DNA of 22,626 nucleotides from Candidatus Bipolaricaulota bacterium (GTDB lineage: Bacteria > Bipolaricaulota > Bipolaricaulia > RBG-16-55-9 > DRXL01), in the NCBI GenBank assembly GCA_026414955.1, contig JAOAIA010000016.1, positions 1-22,626 of the forward strand, given 5' to 3'. The notes beneath the pieces were generated by a model. The model was not told the DNA's origin and did not search any database. It saw only the letters and a list, made by a program, of their open reading frames with translations. Both the position numbers and the translations under genes were made by a program. Below are positions 13,029-19,534 of the stretch, piece by piece. Within the stretch, counting starts at the first letter, position 1; each line of letters opens with the position of its first letter.

Positions 13029-14398
13029 AACATTGACCTAACCTCAACCCCTCCCCGTGCCGGGGAGGGGCTGGGAGAGAGGAGGTAGCCACTCAGCCCC
13101 GCTACAGACCCCTGCGTGATCTTGACGTGCACAAGCTCCCCGATCAGATCAGAAGACCCTTCGAAGACGACCGTGCGATGGTCGCGCGTCTTGCCCATCA
13201 GAAATCCCGGAGCGCGGGCGGGGCCTTCGACCAAGACTTCGACGGTCTGGCCCACGCGCTTTCGGTTCTCTTCGTCAGTGATCTGCTTTTGCAACGTCAA
13301 GAGAATCTCTAGACGACGCTGTTTCTCCTCATCAGACACAGCGTCACGATACTTATAGTACGCAATCGTGCCGGGGCGTGGGGAGTACTTGAAGATGAAC
13401 GCGCCGCCGAAGCGCGCTTGTCTCACTAAATCAACGGTCTCTTGGAAATCTTGCTCGGTCTCGGTGGGGAAGCCCACGATAATATCAGTTGTGACGTTGA
13501 CGCCGTGTTCGCGCAGTTTGCGCACAAGCTCCAAGAAGCGCTCTTTGGTGTAGCCGCGGCGCATCTCTGTTAAGACTTTGTTGCTCCCGGACTGCACGGC
13601 CATATGCACGTGCTCGCAAATATTATTTTCTTCGCCCAAGACCGCGATGACGTCGTCAGTGATATCTTGGGGATGCGAACTCGTAAAGCGAATTCTGGGG
13701 ATGGGGATCTCGGTGAGCGCCCGCAAGAGATTCGCAAAAGTGATATTGGGGTCTTGGAGGTCTTTGCCGTAGGAGTCGACGTTTTGCCCTAAGAGCTGCA
13801 CTTCTTTATAGCCCTGGGCAGCGAGTTCGCTCACTTCGGCGAGAATATCGCCGGGGAGGCGGCTGCGCAACAGCCCTGTTGTGTACGGCACAATGCAGAA
13901 CGAGCAGAAGTTCGAGCACCCTTCGGTGATCGTGACTTTCGCATGGAAGCAGCTCGCGCGCAAGAACGGGAGATCTTCGATCTTATCGGGGATTTTGTCT
14001 ACCGCCATGACCCAGGCAGGCTTGCCCAGGGCGTGCCGTGCGCGGGCTTGCTCGATCAATTCCGGGATCTGGGAGATATTGGCGCTGCCGAAGACGAAGT
14101 CAATAGCAGGGCTTTGGCGGAAGAGCTTCTCTTTCAAAGCTTGAGCAGCGCAGCCGCCCACACCAAGTAAGAGATTGGGGTTTTTCTCCTTGAGTTGGGC
14201 GATGACGCCCGCTTCAGAGATTATTTTATGGACGGGCTTTTCGCGCACCATGCACGTATTGAAGAGCACGACGTCGGCGCGGGCGGGGTCGTCCGCAGGG
14301 AGATACCCCGCGCGCGCGAGCACCCCGGCCATGCCTTCGGACTTGTGCTCGTTCATCTGGCAGCCCCAGGTATAGATATAGAAACGCTTCGTGCTCAT
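13025..14398 (-). CDS. miaB: tRNA-2-methylthio-N6-dimethylallyladenosine synthase
   Basis: A 457-residue radical SAM methylthiotransferase that adds the ms2 group to i6A37 of tRNAs reading UNN codons. The N-terminal UPF0004 domain has three cluster cysteines at C13 (TWGCQMNEHKSE), C49 (NTCMVRE) and C83 (GGCAAQ). The radical SAM CxxxCxxC is at C161, C165 and C168 (EGCSNFCSFCIVPYTTG). Later segments such as QLLGQNVDSYGKDL, HMAVQSGSNKVLTEMRRGYT and DIIVGFPTETE are typical of MiaB. The C-terminal TRAM domain is followed by a Ser/Pro-rich tail encoded by a palindromic repeat. It is the first gene of its operon and has its own promoter, with a leader of only about 4-5 bases. Confidence 0.96.
   Translation of the reverse strand: MSTKRFYIYTWGCQMNEHKSEGMAGVLARAGYLPADDPARADVVLFNTCMVREKPVHKIISEAGVIAQLKEKNPNLLLGVGGCAAQALKEKLFRQSPAIDFVFGSANISQIPELIEQARARHALGKPAWVMAVDKIPDKIEDLPFLRASCFHAKVTITEGCSNFCSFCIVPYTTGLLRSRLPGDILAEVSELAAQGYKEVQLLGQNVDSYGKDLQDPNITFANLLRALTEIPIPRIRFTSSHPQDITDDVIAVLGEENNICEHVHMAVQSGSNKVLTEMRRGYTKERFLELVRKLREHGVNVTTDIIVGFPTETEQDFQETVDLVRQARFGGAFIFKYSPRPGTIAYYKYRDAVSDEEKQRRLEILLTLQKQITDEENRKRVGQTVEVLVEGPARAPGFLMGKTRDHRTVVFEGSSDLIGELVHVKITQGSVAGLSGYLLSPSPSPARGGVEVRSML
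13042..13083. repeat. Palindromic repeat, CCCTC family, copy C
   Basis: A perfect 10-bp stem, CCCCTCCCCG (13048-13057) and CGGGGAGGGG (13061-13070), has a 3-base loop and imperfect outer arms CCTCAA and GAGAGAGG. It belongs to the same CCCTC-rich family as copies A and B but is shorter. It lies at the end of miaB and encodes about residues 439-452 of MiaB (SPSPSPARGGVE). Confidence 0.75.
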
Positions 14399-14409
14399 AC
14401 GTATCTTTA

Positions 14410-14438
14410 ACTATAGCAAAGAGAGCCGGCGCTCTCAA
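14410..14438 (-). promoter_or_regulatory. Promoter of the miaB-proS operon
   Basis: On the minus strand TTGAGA (14438-14433), a 17-base spacer and TATAGT (14415-14410) form a good sigma70-type promoter. The miaB ATG (14398) is 11 bases beyond the -10 box, so the leader is only about 4-5 bases and has no Shine-Dalgarno site. It is back to back with the thioesterase promoter. Confidence 0.65.
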
Positions 14439-14443
14439 GCATC

Positions 14444-14473
14444 TTGACGGTTTGTGCCAGCGCGTGCTATGAT
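14444..14473 (+). promoter_or_regulatory. Promoter of the thioesterase gene, leaderless
   Basis: TTGACG (14444-14449), an 18-base spacer and TATGAT (14468-14473) form a promoter. The in-frame GTG at 14481 lies 7 bases beyond the -10 box, at the expected +1. The two upstream ATGs (14469, 14472) fall inside the -10 box and so are unlikely to be in the mRNA. Confidence 0.6.
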
Positions 14474-14480
14474 GAACTTT

Positions 14481-14933
14481 GTGAATCGTCTGGCTATTCC
14501 GACAGAGGGCGTCTTTCGCACGCGCCTGCGGGCGCGCTTCGCCGAGACAGACCTTCAGGGCGTCGTCCATCACAGCGTCTACTTGATCTACTTTGAGCAG
14601 GCCCGCGTCGAGTATTTTAAGTCTTTGGGCTTTGACTTCCGCCAGTCGCGTCAAAACGGGGATTTCGACATCATCATTGCCGAGGCTCACTGTAAATATT
14701 TGGCTCCGGCGGAGTTCGACGACGAATTAGAGATTCTCGTATGGACTTCTCACGTGCGCCGCGCCAGCTTCACGATAGACTATTGTATCCGTCGAGGCGA
14801 GACACTCATCGCTTACGGACAGACCGTGCAGGCCGCCATAGACCCGCGTACCGGCCGCCCACGCAGCCTCCCCGCGGCGATGCACCGCGTGCTTCTGGCT
14901 CAAGCCCAATGCCCTACTTGTCAGAGGCCGTAG
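14481..14933 (+). CDS. Acyl-CoA thioesterase, YbgC/FadM (4HBT hotdog) family
   Basis: A single-domain hotdog thioesterase of about 150 residues. The active-site signature RFAETDLQGVVHHSVYLIYFEQARVEYF carries the catalytic aspartate (ETD) and the GVVHH segment of YbgC-type enzymes. SFTIDYCIRRGETLIAYGQT and the CPTCQRP end follow. Substrates in the family range from short-chain to aromatic acyl-CoAs; none can be assigned here. Four starts are possible (GTG 14454, ATG 14469, ATG 14472, GTG 14481). The promoter position favours GTG 14481 with a leaderless mRNA. It precedes, and is not clearly coupled to, the substrate-binding protein genes. Divergent to miaB. Confidence 0.85.
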   Translation: MNRLAIPTEGVFRTRLRARFAETDLQGVVHHSVYLIYFEQARVEYFKSLGFDFRQSRQNGDFDIIIAEAHCKYLAPAEFDDELEILVWTSHVRRASFTIDYCIRRGETLIAYGQTVQAAIDPRTGRPRSLPAAMHRVLLAQAQCPTCQRP

Positions 14934-14948
14934 GGTTTCTGCTATAAT
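14918..14948 (+). promoter_or_regulatory. Promoter of the first substrate-binding protein gene
   Basis: TTGTCA (14918-14923) and TATAAT (14943-14948) are separated by 19 bases. The predicted leader runs about 140 bases to 15093. It contains the pair GCTTCG (14961-14966)/CGAAGC (14991-14996) that could form a hairpin and a GGGGGGTATCAAGCACATCC stretch near 15016 that has a counterpart before the next paralog. The spacer is longer than ideal. Confidence 0.45.
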
Positions 14949-15093
14949 ATTCCCGTCGAGGCTTCGTCTCCCATCATCGAGCTTACAGATCGAAGCAGTG
15001 AGGTGATGTGACAGGGGGGTATCAAGCACATCCAACGCATGGCGCACACCGGAATTCTTCTCTTGCAGATATTCGTTTATCACAGGAGGGTCT

Positions 15094-16500
15094 ATGCTGA
15101 AAGACACCATCAGCCGACGGAGGTTTCTCGCCGGGGTAGGGGCGCTGGCGGGTGCGACGCTCCTCCCGTTGAGCACGCGCGCCCAACAGACGATCAAAGT
15201 CGGGGTCGTCACGGGGTTAGAGACGGTCTTCGGGGAGGGCACGCGCAACGGCGCGCAGCTCGCCATAGACGAAATCAACGCTGCCGGGGGCGTCCTGGGC
15301 CAAAAGCTCGAACTCGTGCTCGGCGACATCAAGACCGAGCTGGACGGCCAGCTCGCCCGCAACGTCTTCCAAGAGATAGCGTCCAGGTCCGACGCCGTGC
15401 TGGGATTTTTCCGGTCCGAAGCGGTCTTAGCGATTCTGCCCGACATCCCGCGCCTGCAAAAGCCCCTGCTCATCACCGGCGCGACTTCGCTGGTGACCGA
15501 CCGCGTCGTGAGCGACTACAATAACTATAAATACGCGTTCCGCAGCGTGATCATCAACACCTACTCGCTCGTCGTGGACACCCTACGGTTCATGGGGGAT
15601 TACGTGTACGAATTGGTCAGGCGCGGGATTCTGCCCAATCGAAAAGTCGTGATGATCAACGAAGATCTCTCGTCGGGGAATCTCTTCATGTCGTTGATCG
15701 GGCCGCGCTTAGGAGAGCTTGGTTTTGAAGTCGTGAATCAGTTCAAGCTCGCCGTGGGCACGAAGGACTTGGCTCCGGTGCTGGCCCAGATCAAGGGCAC
15801 GGGGGCCGCCATCGGCGTGACGTTCTTGTCCGACCCTGGGCTGAGCACGACCTTCCCCGCGACGTGGGCACAGACGATGACAAAAGTCGCGCTCTTCGGC
15901 ATCAACGCGCCGTTACAAGCCGATCCCGTCGTTCGGGCGCTCAATGGGGCTGCGACCGGCTATGTGATCGCCGATTTCTCCGCCGACGCCCCCGTGAGCA
16001 CCAAGACCAAAGAGTTCTTTAAGAACTATCAGAATCGCTTCAAGATTCGCCCCGTCTATACTTCCGGGACGACCTACGACAGCGTTTATGTGCTCGCCGA
16101 GGCGCTCAAGAAAGCGGGCAGCACCAATGCTGATAAAGTCGTTGAGGCGTTGGAGGGGACCAATATGGTCGGCGCGGGCGGCCCCATCAGTTTCTACTCC
16201 CGTGCGGACTACGACAAGACCAAGGAGATCACGATCGCTACCCAGGCCGGTACGCTGACTTTCCCCAATACTATCCCGGCTGGGATCACCAATCTCACCC
16301 TGGTCAATCCCCACGACACCAAGTACGGCTTCGCCAGTGGGCAAGGGGCAGCGTTTAACGGCGTGCGCCCTGTGCACACTCAAGTGGGGGCGCTGCACAG
16401 CGACGGCTCCTTCGACCGCAAAGTCCTCTACCCTGGAGAGTTCTCGGACAAGCCCGACGATCCCTACAGCCTCTATCAGTTGCCGCCACATTTTAGATAA
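15094..16500 (+). CDS. ABC transporter substrate-binding protein, branched-chain amino acid type, Tat-exported
   Basis: A 468-residue periplasmic-binding protein of the LivK/Peripla_BP_6 type. The N-terminus has a twin-arginine signal (SRRRFLAGVGALAG, residues 7-20) followed by a hydrophobic stretch and a likely cleavage after TRA, with no lipobox cysteine. The mature protein starts TIKVGVVTGLETVFGEGTRNG, has the GAQLAIDEINAAGG segment, and later FFRSEAVLAILPDIPR and LITGATS, as expected for two-lobed receptors. The ligand is not predictable. GGAGGG lies just before ATG 15094. The adjacent downstream gene is a close paralog with a Sec signal; no permease or ATPase genes are in the window. A strong terminator follows. 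Confidence 0.9.
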   Translation: MLKDTISRRRFLAGVGALAGATLLPLSTRAQQTIKVGVVTGLETVFGEGTRNGAQLAIDEINAAGGVLGQKLELVLGDIKTELDGQLARNVFQEIASRSDAVLGFFRSEAVLAILPDIPRLQKPLLITGATSLVTDRVVSDYNNYKYAFRSVIINTYSLVVDTLRFMGDYVYELVRRGILPNRKVVMINEDLSSGNLFMSLIGPRLGELGFEVVNQFKLAVGTKDLAPVLAQIKGTGAAIGVTFLSDPGLSTTFPATWAQTMTKVALFGINAPLQADPVVRALNGAATGYVIADFSADAPVSTKTKEFFKNYQNRFKIRPVYTSGTTYDSVYVLAEALKKAGSTNADKVVEALEGTNMVGAGGPISFYSRADYDKTKEITIATQAGTLTFPNTIPAGITNLTLVNPHDTKYGFASGQGAAFNGVRPVHTQVGALHSDGSFDRKVLYPGEFSDKPDDPYSLYQLPPHFR

Positions 16501-16509
16501 GGCGCTCTG

Positions 16510-16540
16510 GGGGCGGTCTCCATGACCGCCCCTTATTTTT
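16510..16540 (+). terminator. Intrinsic terminator after the first substrate-binding protein gene
   Basis: GGGGCGGTC (16510-16518) pairs with GACCGCCCC (16524-16532) around a TCCAT loop and is followed by TTATTTTT (16533-16540). A textbook rho-independent terminator; it separates the two paralogs into different transcripts. Confidence 0.92.
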
Positions 16541-16576
16541 CGCCAGCGTTACGTGTCAGTCTTGGGTTTTGGGTGA

Positions 16577-16582
16577 TATAAT
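16577..16582 (+). promoter_or_regulatory. -10 box of the second substrate-binding protein gene
   Basis: TATAAT at 16577-16582 lies after the terminator and about 119 bases before the ATG. A good -35 is not seen (TGTCAG at 16554-16559 is the best candidate). It is followed by ATAAGGGGGT, a sequence also found after the TATAAT at 21056-21061. The leader includes GGGGGTAGTGCACAT, similar to the leader of the upstream paralog. Confidence 0.4.
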
Positions 16583-16700
16583 ATAAGGGGGTCGACACTA
16601 GAGGCGGAAGCCGGGTGAGTGTTCAGGGGGTAGTGCACATATCAGAGAGCAGAGATCCGACACATAATCTCTAGAGACTCGCTTGACATAAGGAGGTCTT

Positions 16701-18119
16701 ATGATGCGAAAATACCTGAAGGGTTTGATGTTGGCCATCGTGGCTTTGGTTGTCTTCGGGCCGTTGATGGCCCAGCCGCAACAGACGATCAAGATCGGCG
16801 TCGTTACCGGGCTGGAGATCGCCAATGGGCGGGATACGCTCCGCGGCGCGGAGCTAGCCGTCGAGGAGATCAACGCTGCCGGCGGCGTGATGGGCCGCAA
16901 GATCGAGCTGGTCATTGGTGACATAAAGACTGAAGGCGATGGGGAGCTTGCCCGTAGAGTCTATCAAGATGTCGCCGCCAAGGTCGATGCGGTTGTAGGG
17001 TTCTTCCGCTCCGAGGCCGTGCTCGGCATACTCCCTGACATCCCGCGCATGAAGAAGCCCCTCTTGATCACTGGGGCGACTTCTCTGGCGACCGATAGAA
17101 TCCCGACAGACTATGCGAACTATAAGTATGTCTTCCGTCCCATGCTCAATACGTTCTCCCTGGTGGGGGATTCGCTGCGGTTTGCGGGAGATTATCTCTA
17201 TGGTTTGGTCGAGAGGGGCATCCTCCCCAATCGGAAGGTCTTCTTGGTTGGAGAAGATCTGACCTCTGCGAACACGTATATGGCATTGCTGGGGCCGCGC
17301 CTGGGCGAGCTGGGGTTTGAGGTGGTCAACGCCAAGAGACTCGCCGTAGGCACCAGAGACCTCACCCCGCTGATGACCGAGCTGAAAGGCTCCGGCGCTT
17401 CTATTGTCTTCACGTTCTTCTCCGATCCGGGGTTAGCGGCGCTCTTCACCAGGGCTTGGGCCGAGACCAAGACCAAGGTCGCGGTCTTCGGGATCAACGT
17501 CTTGCTCCAAGACGACGTGAGCGTGCGCGAGCTGAAGGGTGCAGGCACGGGCTATGTCATCGCCGACTTCTCCGCCGATGCCCCCGTCACCCCGAAGACG
17601 AAAGCGTACTTCTCCGCATTCCAGAAGAAGTACGGCGTGCGCCCCATCTACACGGCCGGCATTACCTACGACTCCATCTATATCTTAGCAGAAGCGATCA
17701 AGAAGGCTGGGGGCAAGACCGACGCCGACTCGCTCGTCCAAGCGTTGGAGTCGTTCGACAAGTACGACAATGCGTATATTGGCGCGGGCGGGCCGTACTC
17801 GTTCTACCCCGTAGCGGGGTTCAACCCCAGGGAGAAGATCAAGCTCTCCACCACTGCAGGCGACCTGGAGTTTGATAATTGTCTGCCAGCGGGGATCACC
17901 ACGCTCTGCTTCAAGAACCCGCATGATGTGCGGTGGGGCTTCACCAAACTCCAGGGCAAGCTCACGGCCTTCGATGGGCTGCGCGCGGTCTGGACGCAGA
18001 TCGGCCCCTTGGGAGCTGACGGCTCGTTCGACCGCGTCCTGCTCTATCCTGGGGAGTTCTCAGACAAGCCCGATGATCCATTCAGCCTCTATCAGTTGCC
18101 ACCACACATGAGGCCGTAA
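16701..18119 (+). CDS. ABC transporter substrate-binding protein, branched-chain amino acid type, Sec-exported paralog
   Basis: A 472-residue paralog of the preceding gene; the two align over nearly the whole mature length (shared TIKxGVVTGLE, EINAAGGV, GFFRSEAVL, LLITGATSL, PNRKV, GYVIADFSADAPV and YPGEFSDKPDDP segments). The signal is a plain Sec type (MMRKYLKGLMLAIVALVVFG, cleavage near MAQPQQ) without twin arginines. There is no lipobox cysteine. AGGAGG at 16691-16696 precedes ATG 16701. It has its own promoter and terminator. Both proteins probably deliver amino acids or similar small molecules to a transporter encoded elsewhere. The change of export signal between the copies is unusual. 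Confidence 0.9.
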   Translation: MMRKYLKGLMLAIVALVVFGPLMAQPQQTIKIGVVTGLEIANGRDTLRGAELAVEEINAAGGVMGRKIELVIGDIKTEGDGELARRVYQDVAAKVDAVVGFFRSEAVLGILPDIPRMKKPLLITGATSLATDRIPTDYANYKYVFRPMLNTFSLVGDSLRFAGDYLYGLVERGILPNRKVFLVGEDLTSANTYMALLGPRLGELGFEVVNAKRLAVGTRDLTPLMTELKGSGASIVFTFFSDPGLAALFTRAWAETKTKVAVFGINVLLQDDVSVRELKGAGTGYVIADFSADAPVTPKTKAYFSAFQKKYGVRPIYTAGITYDSIYILAEAIKKAGGKTDADSLVQALESFDKYDNAYIGAGGPYSFYPVAGFNPREKIKLSTTAGDLEFDNCLPAGITTLCFKNPHDVRWGFTKLQGKLTAFDGLRAVWTQIGPLGADGSFDRVLLYPGEFSDKPDDPFSLYQLPPHMRP

Positions 18120-18135
18120 AGAGTCGAGAGGCGGC

Positions 18136-18169
18136 AGGCCTCCCGCGACTTGCGCGCGGGAGGCCTTTT
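18136..18169 (+). terminator. Intrinsic terminator after the second substrate-binding protein gene
   Basis: AGGCCTCCCGCG (18136-18147) pairs perfectly with CGCGGGAGGCCT (18155-18166) around a 7-base loop and is followed by TTTC and then ATTT. Strong 12-bp GC-rich stem with a short T-run. Confidence 0.88.
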
Positions 18170-18198
18170 CATTTAATATGTCTTTAGACCCAACTTCC

Positions 18199-18243
18199 TG
18201 GCCCCCTTCCCATTTCGGGGAGGTAAGCCCAGGGGAGAGGTCC
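18199..18243. repeat. Degenerate CCCTC-like palindrome, copy D
   Basis: CCTGGCCCCCTTCCC pairs imperfectly with GGGGAGGTAAGCCCAGG around an ATTTC loop, followed by GGAGAGG. It resembles copies A-C but is diverged, so membership is uncertain. It lies in the leader of the acyl-CoA dehydrogenase gene, just before its Shine-Dalgarno sequence. Confidence 0.4.
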
Positions 18244-18258
18244 TCAAGGGAGGTTGCT

Positions 18259-19413
18259 ATGGACTTCGAACTGAGCGAGGAACACAAGCTCATCCGCAAG
18301 ACGGCCCGCACGTTCGCTGAGGAAGTCATTCGACCCGCGGCCAAGCACTACGACGAGACGTGTGAATACCCCTACGAGATCGTCGAAGAAGCCAAGAAGT
18401 TGGACTTGATTGCCCCAGCGATCCCCGAAAAATACGGCGGCGCGGGGCTGGATTTTCTCGCTGCAGCGATTGTCATAGAAGAGCTCGTCCGAGGCGACCC
18501 AGGGATCGCACTGGCGATCACCGCGCGAATTTTCGGCAGCGACATGATCCTAGAATTTGGGACAGAAGAGCAGAGACAGAAGTATCTCGTCCCGGTGGCC
18601 AAGGGGGACTGGGTCTGCGGCGCGGCGATCACCGAGCCCGAAGCGGGCAGCGACGTCGCGGCTATCAAGACGCGCGCGGAGAAGAAGGGCAACAAATACG
18701 TCCTGAACGGGACGAAGATGTTCATCACCAACGGCTCGATTGCCAATTTTTTGATCGTCTTTGCTCGAACGAATACGAATCCCCCGGAGCGCCACGGCGG
18801 CATTACAGCGTTCATCGTCGAGCGCGACCGGCCTGGGTACAAAGCGACCCCGCTTCACAACAAGATGGGGATTCGCGCGTCGGATCTCGCAGAAATAACT
18901 CTCGATAACGTCGAAGTCCCTGAAGAGAACATCGTTGGCCAAGTCGACATGGCGTTCTATCACTTGATGACGTTCTTCTCGCGCGGGCGGACGGCGGTCG
19001 CTGCGCAAGGCGTAGGGATCGCGCAAGGGGCGTTCGACGAGGCACTCAAATACTCTCAAGAGCGGGTGCAGTTTGGCAAGCCGATCTGCGAGTTTCAAGC
19101 GATTCAGTTCAAGCTCGCCGAGATGGCCACCGAGATCGAAGCGGCTCGGCTCTTGACGTATCAAGCTGCCTGGGAGATCAGCAAGGGCGGCAACCCCGCC
19201 AAGATCGCCTCGATGGCGAAATGGTACGCTGGGAAAGTGGCGCGCGAGGTCGCCAACGAAGCGTTGCAGATTCACGGCGGCTACGGGTTTATTAAAGAGT
19301 ACGACGTCGAGCGGTTCTATCGCGACGCAAAAATTATCGAACTCTACGAAGGGACGAGCGAGATTCAAAAGCTCATCATTGCGCGGGTGCTGCTGGGGAA
19401 GATCCCTGGATAG
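18259..19413 (+). CDS. Acyl-CoA dehydrogenase
   Basis: A 384-residue FAD-dependent enzyme that oxidises an acyl-CoA to the trans-2-enoyl-CoA, passing electrons to ETF. The start ATG 18259 is preceded by GGGAGG; the open frame to 18178 is not family-like. Seen in order: the helical N-terminal domain, IPEKYGGAGLDFLAAAIVIE, the FAD-binding AAITEPEAGSDVAAIKT, KMFITNGSIANF, KMGIRASDLAEITLDNVEVP, ERVQFGKPICEFQAIQFKLA, ALQIHGGYGFIKEYDVER, and YEGTSEIQ, whose glutamate is the catalytic base in the short/medium-chain group. Chain-length or branched-chain preference cannot be set from sequence; butyryl- or isovaleryl-type roles are possible. No etfAB is in the window. It is on the same strand as tnaA. 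Confidence 0.94.
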   Translation: MDFELSEEHKLIRKTARTFAEEVIRPAAKHYDETCEYPYEIVEEAKKLDLIAPAIPEKYGGAGLDFLAAAIVIEELVRGDPGIALAITARIFGSDMILEFGTEEQRQKYLVPVAKGDWVCGAAITEPEAGSDVAAIKTRAEKKGNKYVLNGTKMFITNGSIANFLIVFARTNTNPPERHGGITAFIVERDRPGYKATPLHNKMGIRASDLAEITLDNVEVPEENIVGQVDMAFYHLMTFFSRGRTAVAAQGVGIAQGAFDEALKYSQERVQFGKPICEFQAIQFKLAEMATEIEAARLLTYQAAWEISKGGNPAKIASMAKWYAGKVAREVANEALQIHGGYGFIKEYDVERFYRDAKIIELYEGTSEIQKLIIARVLLGKIPG

Positions 19414-19425
19414 ATCAAATGCTTT

Positions 19426-19519
19426 GAATCACGGAATGCACAGAATAAGGCCACGGAGGGCACAGAAATCAAGCTGTTTCCGTGTAATCTGTGGCCCTCT
19501 TCCGTGCTTCCAGTGATTC
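19426..19519. repeat. Long imperfect palindrome between the acyl-CoA dehydrogenase gene and tnaA
   Basis: Two arms of about 43 bases, starting GAATCACGGAATGCACAG and ending TTCCGTGCTTCCAGTGATTC, pair across an AAGC-containing centre. CACGGA/CACAGA units recur in the left arm. It fills the whole gap between the dehydrogenase stop and the Shine-Dalgarno site (TGAGGT, 19523-19528) of the next gene, so the mRNA would carry a long hairpin immediately upstream. It looks like a small mobile-type element (MITE-like); no encoded transposase and no clear target duplication are seen. Confidence 0.65.
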
Positions 19520-19534
19520 TCATGAGGTTATTCA

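Noticed and set aside
18178..18258. N-terminal extension of the acyl-CoA dehydrogenase from ATG 18178
   Set aside because: It runs through a palindromic repeat, and ATG 18259 has a strong GGGAGG site and a normal family start.
18550..19368. 272-residue minus-strand ORF opposite the acyl-CoA dehydrogenase
   Set aside because: Shadow of the conserved plus-strand gene, with no family pattern and no ribosome site.
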